DNA from: Nocardia carnea
GTDB taxonomy: Bacteria > Actinomycetota > Actinomycetes > Mycobacteriales > Mycobacteriaceae
Assembly: GCF_029868325.1 (NCBI RefSeq)
Contig: NZ_JARWNW010000241.1
Coordinates: 18,622 to 82,621, forward strand
Direction: 5' to 3'
Length of the DNA: 64,000 bases
A program made the translations under genes and the position numbers. Shown here in pieces: positions 17,391 through 26,011 of this stretch. Numbering within the stretch: position 1 is the stretch's first letter; each line of letters begins with the position of its first letter. A model generated the notes under the pieces. That model was not told the DNA's origin and searched no databases. It was given only the letters and a program-made list of their open reading frames with translations.

Positions 17391-19562
17391 GTGAATATCG
17401 ACGAGGCCGAACAGCGGTTCCGCGCGGAGATCGCGGGGCTGCGTCCTGCAGCGACTTCACCCGGTCACGAACTTGCGCCCGGGATCACCGGTGCGCGCTG
17501 CCTCGGCCTGTTCACCGCGCAGGTGCTGAGCAGGCAGGCCGATCTTGCGGCCCGGCGGTTGGGGGCGAGCGGGCAGGGCTTCTACAGCATCGGATCGTCG
17601 GGGCACGAGGGCAATGTCGCGTTGGCCGCCGCGAGCCGGGTCACCGATCCAGTCCTGCCGCACTACCGTTCCGGTGCACTGTTCGTCGAGCGGGTGCGCC
17701 GGGCAGGCGGTGCAGACCCGGTACGGGATCTGCTGCTCGGGGTGGTCGCCGCGGCCACGGACCCCATTTCCGGCGGCCGGCACAAGGTGTTCGGCAGCGC
17801 GGCGGCCCATATCATCCCGCAGACCTCGACGATCGCTTCCCAGCTACCGCGCGCGGTGGGGCTGGCGTTCGCGATCGACCGCGCCGCCCGGCTCGGCCTC
17901 GACTGCCCTTGGCCACGGGATGCGGTGGTGCTGTGCGGGTTCGGCGATGCCTCGGCAAATCACTCGACCGCCACCGGGGCGATCAACACCGCGGTGTATA
18001 CGGCCCATCTCGGTGTGCCGGTTCCGGTATTGTTCGTCTGCGAGGACAACGGGATCGGGATCAGCGTCCCCACGCCGCCGGAGTGGATCGGGCACGCCTA
18101 CGGTCATCGGCCGGGCCTGCGCTATTTCAGTGCGGACGGATGCGATCTGCTCGACGCGGTCACCGCCGCGTCCGCCGCCGTGGAATGGGTGCGCGCACAA
18201 CGGCGGCCGGCGTTCCTGCGCCTGCGTACGGTGCGGTTGTTCGGGCATGCCGGGTCCGATGTGGAATCCGCCTACCGCGACAGCGCCGCGATCGCCGCCG
18301 ATCTGGCCCGCGACCCGGTGACCGCCACCGCTCGACTACTGATCACTGCGGGAATCCGGACTCCGCGGGAGATCCTCGATCACTACGACCGCTTGGCCGC
18401 GCAGGTGGCCGCCACGGCCGAAGACGTGTGCCGGGAACCGAAACTCGGCTCGGCGGACCAGGTGATCGCACCGTTGGCGCCGTCCCGCCCGGACGCGGTG
18501 CGCACCGACGTCCTGCGTTCCGGTCCGCCACAGCACCCGGTGACGCTGGCCCAGGCACTCAACCAGACCCTTGCCGAATTACTCGCGCGCGATCGCGATG
18601 TCCTGGTTTTCGGCGAGGACGTCGCGCGCAAGGGCGGTGTCTACGGAGTCACCAAAGGACTCCGTAAGAAATTCGGCGCGCGCCGGGTGTTCGATACATT
18701 GCTCGACGAACAGAGCATTCTCGGGACCGCACTCGGCGCCGGACTCGCGGGGTTCGTCCCGATCCCGGAAATCCAATACCTCGCCTACGTGCACAACGCC
18801 CTGGACCAGTTGCGGGGCGAGGCGGCCACCCTGCCGTTCTTCTCGGCCGGCTGCTACCGCAATCCGATGGTGGTACGCATCGCCGGCTACGGCTACCAGC
18901 GCGGTTTCGGCGGGCATTTCCACAACGACAATTCCGTGGCCGCGCTCCGCGATATCCCCGGGCTCGTGGTGGCTTCGCCGTCTCGTCCCGACGATGCGGC
19001 GGCCGTACTCCGCACCTGTGTTTCGGCGGCACGGGTGGACGGGCGGGTCTGTGTACTGCTCGAACCCATCGCGCTGTATCACACCCGCGATCTGTATGAA
19101 GCGGGTGACGACCGATGGGCGGCACCTGTCACCGGCGCTCATGTGCCGATCGGGCGGGCCCGCGTGTACGGCGAAGGGACCGATCTGACGATCGTCGCCT
19201 GCGCCAATTCCGTCCCCATGAGCCTGCGGGTGGCCCGCCGGCTGGCGCAGGACGGTATCACCGCCCGTGTTCTCGACCTCCGCTGGCTGTCACCGCTCCC
19301 CTACGACGATCTGCTGCGGCATGCCGAAGCGACCGGTCGCGTTCTCGTCGCCGACGAGACCCGGCGCAGTGGCGGTATCAGCGAATCGGTGTGCGCGGCA
19401 TTGGTGGACGGCGGGTTCACCGGGGCGCAGGCCCGGGTGACCAGCGCGGACAGCTTCGTTCCCCTCGGGCCGGCCGCCGCGTCGGTCTTGCTGAGCGAAA
19501 CCGATATCGAAGCTGCCGCCCGCCGGTTGCTCGCCGGCACCGGCCATCACCGGCCCGGGTGA
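17391..19562 (+). CDS. 2-oxoacid dehydrogenase E1, alpha and beta fused in one chain
   Basis: A thiamine-diphosphate-dependent decarboxylase/dehydrogenase of 723 residues. The first ~350 residues resemble branched-chain E1-alpha (FYSIGSSGHEGNVA, the TPP motif GDASANHSTATGAINTA, then FVCEDNGIGISVPTP). The rest resembles E1-beta (LAQALNQTLAELLARDRDV, VFGEDVARKGGVYGVTKG, YGYQRGFGGHFHNDNS). The usual GDG of the TPP motif is GDA here, as I recall for actinobacterial fused E1 proteins. GTG 17391 has GAGG five bases upstream. No E2 or E3 genes are adjacent, so it must share them with another complex or work alone. The 2-oxo substrate (branched-chain or other) is not certain. Confidence 0.87.
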   Translation: MNIDEAEQRFRAEIAGLRPAATSPGHELAPGITGARCLGLFTAQVLSRQADLAARRLGASGQGFYSIGSSGHEGNVALAAASRVTDPVLPHYRSGALFVERVRRAGGADPVRDLLLGVVAAATDPISGGRHKVFGSAAAHIIPQTSTIASQLPRAVGLAFAIDRAARLGLDCPWPRDAVVLCGFGDASANHSTATGAINTAVYTAHLGVPVPVLFVCEDNGIGISVPTPPEWIGHAYGHRPGLRYFSADGCDLLDAVTAASAAVEWVRAQRRPAFLRLRTVRLFGHAGSDVESAYRDSAAIAADLARDPVTATARLLITAGIRTPREILDHYDRLAAQVAATAEDVCREPKLGSADQVIAPLAPSRPDAVRTDVLRSGPPQHPVTLAQALNQTLAELLARDRDVLVFGEDVARKGGVYGVTKGLRKKFGARRVFDTLLDEQSILGTALGAGLAGFVPIPEIQYLAYVHNALDQLRGEAATLPFFSAGCYRNPMVVRIAGYGYQRGFGGHFHNDNSVAALRDIPGLVVASPSRPDDAAAVLRTCVSAARVDGRVCVLLEPIALYHTRDLYEAGDDRWAAPVTGAHVPIGRARVYGEGTDLTIVACANSVPMSLRVARRLAQDGITARVLDLRWLSPLPYDDLLRHAEATGRVLVADETRRSGGISESVCAALVDGGFTGAQARVTSADSFVPLGPAAASVLLSETDIEAAARRLLAGTGHHRPG

Positions 19563-19589
19563 ATCCCGGCCCGCCCGGCCGCGCCGACG

Positions 19590-20549
19590 TCAGATATCTA
19601 TGCCGAGGTTGATCGCCGCCAGATACCCGTCGCCCTGCCGCGCAATGGCGAACATTCCGGACTCATCGAAGATGAAATCGTCCGAGTTCTGAGTGTTCTC
19701 CTGCCAGCCCGCATGATCGGTGTACGGCGCGGTCGCGTACACCGCTTTCTTGGTGTCGTCGTCGAAGTAGAGCTGGGTGGTCAGCACCGTTTTCTTGTCG
19801 ATATGCACCTTCACGTGGATATGAGTGGTCCGGCCGATGTACCAGCCCGGGAAGATCGTGGTGAAGTACGCGATACCGGCGGCATCGGTGGGCTGCGCAC
19901 CGCGCAGGTAGGTGCCGTCGTCGGTGGTCGCCGATTCCGCATCGCCGGAGCTGTAGGAGCCGTCGGAGGAACCACCCGAACCGGTTCCTTCCACATCATT
20001 GCCCGCGCCCGGCGGCATACCCGGCGGTGGCCCGCCTCCCGGTCCGCCCTCCGGCGGCTCGCCTCCCGGCCCGCCTACCGGTGGTCCACCCGGCGGCGGC
20101 GCATCGCCCGGCCCGGAACCGGCCGCCAGGGAACCCTGCTCGAAACCGGAGTAGACACCGCCGGCGTCACAGTGCCAGAGTTCGACCACCGCGTTCGGCA
20201 CCGGCTTCGCCGCGCCGCCGGCGGAACATTCCGAGACATCGTGGACCCGCAGTGCCAGGTTCAGCTGTGTCCCGGGGCGGTCCTCGCGGATATCGTCACG
20301 AATATCGTCGACATCGAACCAGTACGGTCCGACGATCGCTGCCGAGGTCATCACGCACGTCGGCGCCGTGGCGAGCAAATTCTCGACCGCATCGCCGGGC
20401 GCCGCCGTGGTCGGCGCTGCTGAACCGCCACCCGTCCGGTCGTCGCCGCACGCGGCGGCCAGCAACGCCCCGACGCTGAGGGTTCCGCCCAGGGCGAGCG
20501 CCCGCCGCCGGCTCACTCGGCGCCGGCTCACCTCGACCTCTTCGTTCAT
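19590..20549 (-). CDS. Lipoprotein intradiol ring-cleavage dioxygenase-like protein
   Basis: The 319-residue protein starts with RRRVSRRRALALGGTL and ends its signal at LLAAACGDD, combining Arg-rich Tat-like features with a lipobox, so it should be a surface lipoprotein. The dioxygenase core carries likely iron ligands: Tyr in LWHCDAGGVYSG, Tyr in FPGWYIGRTTHIHVKV and the two His of HIH. A Pro/Gly-rich, low-complexity insert of about 60 residues sits between the ligands. ATG 20549 has AAGGAGA upstream. Family members cleave catechols, but extracytoplasmic versions are poorly characterised. Convergent with the E1 gene. Confidence 0.85.
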   Translation of the reverse strand: MNEEVEVSRRRVSRRRALALGGTLSVGALLAAACGDDRTGGGSAAPTTAAPGDAVENLLATAPTCVMTSAAIVGPYWFDVDDIRDDIREDRPGTQLNLALRVHDVSECSAGGAAKPVPNAVVELWHCDAGGVYSGFEQGSLAAGSGPGDAPPPGGPPVGGPGGEPPEGGPGGGPPPGMPPGAGNDVEGTGSGGSSDGSYSSGDAESATTDDGTYLRGAQPTDAAGIAYFTTIFPGWYIGRTTHIHVKVHIDKKTVLTTQLYFDDDTKKAVYATAPYTDHAGWQENTQNSDDFIFDESGMFAIARQGDGYLAAINLGIDI

Positions 20550-20683
20550 CCGCAGTCTCCTTCGCAACCCCGGCCCGCCGGGAACAACGGAACGAGCACT
20601 TCACACGCTAGAACCGGATAGGGGTCGCAAACTCACCGCCGGCTGCGAATCGGCTGGGAGTCTGCTGTGAGCACGGGGCCGGG

Positions 20684-21631
20684 CTATCCGGCGATTCCAC
20701 CGGCGAACGGCGACTCACGCCACTGTGCGAGAGCGGGCGTCAGATAGTCGTGCAGGACCGGCTGCTGCGGTACGAGGGCCAGGCAGGCGACCACCCGCAG
20801 CATGCCCACGGCGTTCACGAAACGCAGAACACCGGCGTCCAACGAGCGGATACCGTTACGCCGGGCACCGTTATCGTAGGCGGCCTCGAGTTCGGGCCCG
20901 AGACCCGCCAAGTCCCATTCGACCGGACCCAGCGTGACGAGTTCGAAGTCGGCGAACAGGTGTCCGTTCACACCGGAGAAGATGTTGGCCGGCGGCGAGT
21001 CCCCGTGCACGGGTTGCAGGCCGATCCCGGGAAAGAAATCCTCGAAGCGCTGCCGGGACCGGACGAGCGGGGCGAGAACACGCCACTCGCGGCGAGCCCG
21101 ATCCAGATCGGCGGCGTCGAGCAGATCCGGGTATTCGCCGAGTACCGTGAGACTTTCGGTGACGAAATCCGGTTCCGCCGCCGACAGGAACGGCAGTGAC
21201 CCCGGGTACGCCCGCAGCGCGGCGTGCAGATCGGCGACGAGATCGCAGTTCGCCGCATAGTCGGGCGGTGCACCCCGGTCTTCTTCTACGTACTGCCAGA
21301 AAGTTATCGAGAATCCGTCCCGCCGGACAGGTTCTCGCGGTATGGCCGCACTCGGGGCGATCACCGGAACACCCTGCCCGCCAAGCCAAGCCGTCACCTC
21401 CAGTTCCGCCTGCTGACGCCTCTCCAGCAACGCCATCTGGGCCGGCGACAACACAGTGGGGACCCGCGCCACCACTGGCGCGGGCCCGAGATGCACCACC
21501 ACCGAGAACATATCGTGCAGCACAGCGGCGTCTGTCACGACGAGCCCCAGATCGCGGGCAGCGCCCACCGCGGCATCGACAGCGGCGGACGTACGGCGGG
21601 CAAGCTCCTGCGGCGTCGCGAAATCGGTCAC
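20684..21631 (-). CDS. Aminoglycoside-phosphotransferase-fold small-molecule kinase
   Basis: A 315-residue protein with the APH/choline-kinase catalytic loop VHGDSPPANIF (His-Gly-Asp; Asn ligand) and the metal-binding Asp in FADFELVTLGPVEWDL. The N-lobe shows VVARVPTVLSPAQM and the linker FWQYVEEDRG. The substrate is not predictable; many members do not act on antibiotics. The GTG start at 21631 overlaps the TGA stop of the upstream permease (GTGA), implying translational coupling. Confidence 0.84.
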   Translation of the reverse strand: MTDFATPQELARRTSAAVDAAVGAARDLGLVVTDAAVLHDMFSVVVHLGPAPVVARVPTVLSPAQMALLERRQQAELEVTAWLGGQGVPVIAPSAAIPREPVRRDGFSITFWQYVEEDRGAPPDYAANCDLVADLHAALRAYPGSLPFLSAAEPDFVTESLTVLGEYPDLLDAADLDRARREWRVLAPLVRSRQRFEDFFPGIGLQPVHGDSPPANIFSGVNGHLFADFELVTLGPVEWDLAGLGPELEAAYDNGARRNGIRSLDAGVLRFVNAVGMLRVVACLALVPQQPVLHDYLTPALAQWRESPFAGGIAG

Positions 21632-23481
21632 GCCCGCATCGTCGCACGCCCCGCGCCGACGCCCGGACAACGGAGGCTGCCAGCGGGTCGAGTCTGGAGA
21701 TGGAGGCGGGTGATCAGTGTGCCGGGGATGCGGCGCAGCTGGCGTTCCAGTTCCTCGCTGCGATGGCTGGGCAGGATATGGTTCCAGCCGGTGGGCGGGT
21801 CGATTTCGGCGATGACGACGATCGTGGTGCGTTCGGCGAAGTTTTCCCGGATGAACCGGGCGACGGGTTGTCCTACTGTAGCGTCGTCGTCGAGGAGTAC
21901 CAGCGGGACGCCGGGATGCCAGTTGTTCCATTTCTCGGTGAACAGCCGGGGATCCGAATCGGGCAGGCGGACATGGACCGCGACCACATCGTCGCCGAGG
22001 GACAGTGCGGCAGACAGGGCTTCGCGGCCGAGTTCGGATACCTCCGAGATGGGGACGACGACCACCGGTTCGCCGCGCCGAGGGAGCGTCGGCACGGTAT
22101 TCGCTCCGCGGCATTTCCCGATCCGCCCGTAGGCGGCGCGTACCCGCTGCATGGCGACGACGAGCAACGGCAGTATCACAACGATGAGCCACGCCCCCTC
22201 GGTGAACTTCATCGCCGTGGTGACGACGGCGGCCGCGGCGGTGAGCACTGCCCCGAACCCGTTCAGTGCAAGCCGGGCCCGCCAGCTACCGCTGCGGTGC
22301 TGCCACCAGTGGCGCACCATCCCCGCCTGCGCAATGGTGAATCCGACGAAAACGCCGATCGCGAACAACGGGACCAGGGCGTTCATCTCGCCGCCGGAAG
22401 CGATCAGCAGGATCACGGCGCAGAGCCCGAGCAGTACCACTCCGTACCGGTAGACCCGGCGGGGTGAGGCGACGGCGAAGCGGTGCGGGAGGCAGTTGTC
22501 ATCGGCGAGGATTCTGGTCAGTGTCGGCAGTCCGCCGTAGGAGGTGTTCGCGGCCAGTGCGAGCAGCACGATGGTGGCGAATTGCACGATGTAGTAGGCG
22601 GTTCCGTCGCCGAGCGAGGCGGCGGTGAGCTGGGCGAGGACCGTGGCGTCCGCGGTGGGGCCCACTTCGAATTTCTCGATCAGCACGGCCAGGCCCAGCA
22701 GCATGGCGCCCAGGAGTACACCCAGCGCGACCTCGGCGCGTTGGGCGCGGCGTATCCGCGGCTGCGCGAAGCTCGGCACCGCGTTCGCGATCGCCTCCAC
22801 ACCGGTGAGCGCGGCGCACCCACTGGAGAATGCCTTCAGCAACAACAGGACACCCACTGTTTGCATATCCCCCATCCCGAACCCGGCCGCCGGGGCAACG
22901 GCCGGTTCCGCGCGCAGCAGACCGCCGATGATCACCGCGAAGATCCCGGTCACGAACACGATGGTGGGCAGCATGAAAGCCCGGGCGCTGTGCACGATCC
23001 CGAACAGGTTCAGCACGGTGATACCGACGGCGACGGCGACGCAGATCTCCACCGTCGCCCCGTGTAACCCAGGAAACGCGGAGGTCAGGGCGGCTACACC
23101 GGCGGCGACCGAGACCGCGACATTGAGGATGTAGTCGACGATGAGCGAGGCCGCCGCGACCAGTCCGGTGCGGGCGCCGAAGTACCGTTTCGCCACCGCG
23201 TACGCACCGCCACCGTCGGGGAAAGCCTTGATCACCTGCCGGTAGGAGGCGATCAGCACCGTGAGCAGCGCCGCGATGGCCAGGGTGACCGGCAGGGTCA
23301 TCCCGAGCCCCACGGCTCCGGCCGTGGCGAGCACCAGGACGATCGCTTCCGGACCGTAGGACACCGATGCCATCGCGTCGAGCGAAAGCCCCGCCAAGCC
23401 GGTGGGCACGGTCAGACCCTGTGCGGCAGCCCGGGGCGGCGGGCCGGGGACAGGCTCGGCAGGGGGCGAGAAAACAGTCAC
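21628..23481 (-). CDS. APC-superfamily amino acid permease with C-terminal cytosolic domain
   Basis: A 617-residue membrane protein. The N-terminus has the APC consensus (GLAGLSLDAMASVSYGPEAI, then AFPDGGGAYAVAKRYFGA), about twelve hydrophobic segments to around residue 480, and a soluble tail with a universal-stress-like pattern (VVVVPISEVSELGREAL). GTG 23481 is the likely start; the upstream frame is Arg-rich and unconvincing. It lies upstream of, and overlaps by 4 bp, an APH-fold kinase. Substrate unknown, probably an amino acid or polyamine. Confidence 0.87.
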   Translation of the reverse strand: MTVFSPPAEPVPGPPPRAAAQGLTVPTGLAGLSLDAMASVSYGPEAIVLVLATAGAVGLGMTLPVTLAIAALLTVLIASYRQVIKAFPDGGGAYAVAKRYFGARTGLVAAASLIVDYILNVAVSVAAGVAALTSAFPGLHGATVEICVAVAVGITVLNLFGIVHSARAFMLPTIVFVTGIFAVIIGGLLRAEPAVAPAAGFGMGDMQTVGVLLLLKAFSSGCAALTGVEAIANAVPSFAQPRIRRAQRAEVALGVLLGAMLLGLAVLIEKFEVGPTADATVLAQLTAASLGDGTAYYIVQFATIVLLALAANTSYGGLPTLTRILADDNCLPHRFAVASPRRVYRYGVVLLGLCAVILLIASGGEMNALVPLFAIGVFVGFTIAQAGMVRHWWQHRSGSWRARLALNGFGAVLTAAAAVVTTAMKFTEGAWLIVVILPLLVVAMQRVRAAYGRIGKCRGANTVPTLPRRGEPVVVVPISEVSELGREALSAALSLGDDVVAVHVRLPDSDPRLFTEKWNNWHPGVPLVLLDDDATVGQPVARFIRENFAERTTIVVIAEIDPPTGWNHILPSHRSEELERQLRRIPGTLITRLHLQTRPAGSLRCPGVGAGRATMRA

Positions 23482-23675
23482 GAAGGCGAGTGTCGGACGG
23501 CGGGCCCGGAAACCGAGCCGGCGTTGACGCAACTTTGATTGCGGTGTGACAGACCGCACCGACCGGGGCCGGGACCGTCGAACCGTGCGCCGAGCAGCAG
23601 CCCAGTGCCGCATATCGCTGCGAACAACCACTCGCCGAGCGGCGCGTTTGCCGGATATCGGTTCGCTGAATCAGC

Positions 23676-24275
23676 TCAGAGGAGCCGCCGCTGTACGGCA
23701 TCGGCCATAAGTGTGTCCACGATCCGGCCGACCGCCGCGGTATCCGGAGGTGCCGGGGTTCCCGCGAACAGCAGATGTCCGGCACCGATCAGCGACAGCG
23801 CCAGCGTTTCGGTATCCGCATCGGCCGCGATACGGCCCTGCGCGCGTTCCTCGGCCAGGTAGTCGGCGATCATGGTGCCGGCCTCGGTGAGGACGGGCAG
23901 GCCGGGTGTCGTCCGGTTCCGGCGCAGTCGCGCGCGCAATTCGTCCCGGGCGACGATCAGGGCGACGATCGCCACCGCGACCGGGTCGAAAAGTTCGAGC
24001 AGGGCCTCGGTGAGATTGCCCGTGACGGTCCCGGTGCCGGTGGACCCACGCAGGGCCACCGCCTGGTCCGCGAGCCGGGCGAGCCGGTCTTCGACGAGCT
24101 CGGCGAGAAACGCGTCGAAATCGGCGAAATACCGGTGCAGGACACCTTTCGCCACGCCGGCTTCGGTGGTGACGGCGCGACTGGTCAGCGCGCTCACCCC
24201 GTCCCGCAGCAGGATTCGTTCGGCCGCGTCGAACAACTGCTGACGCGCGTCTCGGATATGTACACCGGTCGGCAC
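23676..24275 (-). CDS. TetR family transcriptional regulator
   Basis: A 199-residue regulator. The HTH reads LFDAAERILLRDGVSALTS, AVTTEAGVAKGVLHRYFADF, typical for TetR. GTG 24275 is the start. It is divergent from a SAM methyltransferase; the gap contains two tandem TGGGCA/TGCCCA palindromes that are the likely binding sites. The same protein may also affect the downstream permease/kinase pair, which starts about 195 bp further on the same strand. Ligand unknown. Confidence 0.88.
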   Translation of the reverse strand: MPTGVHIRDARQQLFDAAERILLRDGVSALTSRAVTTEAGVAKGVLHRYFADFDAFLAELVEDRLARLADQAVALRGSTGTGTVTGNLTEALLELFDPVAVAIVALIVARDELRARLRRNRTTPGLPVLTEAGTMIADYLAEERAQGRIAADADTETLALSLIGAGHLLFAGTPAPPDTAAVGRIVDTLMADAVQRRLL

Positions 24276-24317
24276 CGAGTCCGTCCCTTCGCCTGTTTCC
24301 GGCCCACCGATTGCCTA

Positions 24318-24353
24318 GTGGGCACTTGCCCATTAATGTGGGCGCATGCCCAC
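24318..24353. promoter_or_regulatory. Tandem operator overlapping the methyltransferase start
   Basis: Two inverted repeats, TGGGCA-CT-TGCCCA (24319-24332) and GTGGGC-GCAT-GCCCAC (24338-24353), lie between the divergent TetR and methyltransferase genes. The second covers the ATG at 24346. A TTGCCT (24311-24316) and TTAATG (24333-24338) spaced by 16 bp could be a promoter whose start point falls at the ATG. A repressor bound here would block both promoter and start codon. Confidence 0.6.
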
Positions 24354-25173
24354 TCTACCGCGTGACTCCGCTTCGTCTCCTCAGCCCGAGCCGCACCGGC
24401 ACCGCGAGGTCGCCGAATCGTTCGGCGTCGATCCACAACGCTACGACCGGGCCCGCCCTCTCTACCCCGACGCGCTGATCGCCCGGATCATCGCCACCAG
24501 CCCCGGCCGCGATGTTCTCGATATCGGATGCGGCACCGGTATCGAAGCCCGGCAATTCCAGGAGGCCGGTTGCACGGTGCTCGGTATCGACCCGGACGAT
24601 CGGATGGCCGAATTCGCCCGCGGCACCGGGGTCGAGGTCGAAACCTGCACGTTCGAAGCCTGGGATCCGGCCGGCCGCACCTTCGATGCGGTCGTCGCCG
24701 GCCAGGCCTGGCACTGGGTAGACCCGGTCGCCGGACCCGCGAAGGCCGCGCAGGTCCTGCGCCCGGGCGGCCGGATAGCCGTGTTCGGACATGCTTTCGA
24801 CGCCCCCGCCGAAGTCACCCGGGCACTGGCCGCGGCCTTCGCGAAGGTCGCACCCGATTCCCCCTTCACCCGTGCGGCCGCGGACGCGAAATCCGCGCTC
24901 GAAACCTACCGGGAGATGTTCGCCGCGGCCGCCGACGGTATCCGCCGGGCGGGCCGATTCGACGAACCCGAGCAGTGGCGTTTCGACTGGGAGCAGTCCT
25001 ACACCCGGGACCAGTGGCTCGACCATCTGCCCACCACCGGCCCACTCACCCGGCTCACACCGGACCAGCTGGCTATCGTGCTCGACAGTGTCGGCGCCGC
25101 CATCGACGAGATCGGCGGCGGTTTCACCATGCCGTACACCACGCTCGCGGCGACTGCCACGCGGACCGGCTGA
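24346..25173 (+). CDS. Class I SAM-dependent methyltransferase
   Basis: A 275-residue methyltransferase with SAM motif I DVLDIGCGTGIEARQF, the acidic VLGIDPDDRM and the family segment FDAVVAGQAWHWVDPV. The N-terminal VAESFGVDPQRYDRARPLYP is typical of small-molecule methyltransferases of this group. No ribosome site precedes ATG 24346, consistent with a leaderless message (see operator entry). It is probably repressed by the divergent TetR. The substrate is unknown. Confidence 0.87.
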   Translation: MPTLPRDSASSPQPEPHRHREVAESFGVDPQRYDRARPLYPDALIARIIATSPGRDVLDIGCGTGIEARQFQEAGCTVLGIDPDDRMAEFARGTGVEVETCTFEAWDPAGRTFDAVVAGQAWHWVDPVAGPAKAAQVLRPGGRIAVFGHAFDAPAEVTRALAAAFAKVAPDSPFTRAAADAKSALETYREMFAAAADGIRRAGRFDEPEQWRFDWEQSYTRDQWLDHLPTTGPLTRLTPDQLAIVLDSVGAAIDEIGGGFTMPYTTLAATATRTG

Positions 25174-25252
25174 GCCCGCCACCGAGGCGCCCCGGGCCCG
25201 GGCCTGCGCAGGTCACCGGTTCGTCGAACACTTCGGCCGAAACCGCTGGGCC

Positions 25253-25921
25253 TCAGCGGATCCCGTACTCGGCGAGCGCATCCACCAGGGCGCACGGCCG
25301 CTGGTCGACGGGGCCGGGCTCCACCAGGGTGACCGCACAGCCCAGTTCGGCGGCGGCACCGTCCGCCTCGGAGCTGTCACCGATCATCAGTACCTCACCG
25401 GGGGCGATACCGATACGGCGACAGGCGATATCGAAGAGCCGCGGGTCGGGTTTCACCGCCCCCTCGGCATACGACAGAACGAATTCGGTGACCTGTTCGG
25501 CCACCCCGGCACGTTTGAACACCGGCCGGATATCCCAGGCGATATTGCTGACCACGGCGATCGGAATCCCGGCCCCTGCCACCGCGGTCAGGGCGGCCTC
25601 CGTATCCGGGAACGGCCGCCAGGCCTCCGCCGACAGCAGTTGTTCGTACAGATATTCCGGATTACCGACCCCGGACCCCCGCAGCACCGCCAGATACAGT
25701 TCGCGATGCAGCGGCGGGTCCAGGTCCCGTCGTCCCCATTCGTCGCGCAGCCGCTCCGGGAGACCGCCCGGCCGCCCGACCGGTGCCGTCATCCGCCGCA
25801 CCACCTCGGCCTGGGCTTCACCGTCGAGAGCTTCTCCGTCGTGTCCGACCAGCCCGTCCAGTTCCGGCTCGAATCGGAAGAGGGTACCGGAGAAATCGAA
25901 CAGCACACCGCGGACAGTCAT
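25253..25921 (-). CDS. HAD family hydrolase
   Basis: A 222-residue phosphatase-like protein. Motif I is VLFDFSGTLF; the nucleophile Asp is present, but the usual second Asp (DxD) is Ser. Motif II is AVVSNIAWD, motif III Lys in GAVKPDPRLF, motif IV MIGDSSEADGAAA. The Asp-to-Ser change removes the general acid, so activity may be altered or be of a non-phosphatase type, although some actinobacterial HAD proteins share DFSGT. ATG 25921 gives MTVRGVLFD; ATG 25942 is in frame too. Convergent with the methyltransferase. Confidence 0.85.
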   Translation of the reverse strand: MTVRGVLFDFSGTLFRFEPELDGLVGHDGEALDGEAQAEVVRRMTAPVGRPGGLPERLRDEWGRRDLDPPLHRELYLAVLRGSGVGNPEYLYEQLLSAEAWRPFPDTEAALTAVAGAGIPIAVVSNIAWDIRPVFKRAGVAEQVTEFVLSYAEGAVKPDPRLFDIACRRIGIAPGEVLMIGDSSEADGAAAELGCAVTLVEPGPVDQRPCALVDALAEYGIR

Positions 25922-26011
25922 ACCGGCCAGGTTACGGAGCACCCACAGCGTGCGGACGAGCGGTTTCCCGGCGGCCGTGGACGCGCCGTTCGCACCGGGT
26001 CCGGCGGAACC

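Noticed and set aside
21196..22467. 423-residue plus-strand frame opposite the kinase and permease
   Set aside because: Antisense to two recognised genes; its composition mirrors theirs.
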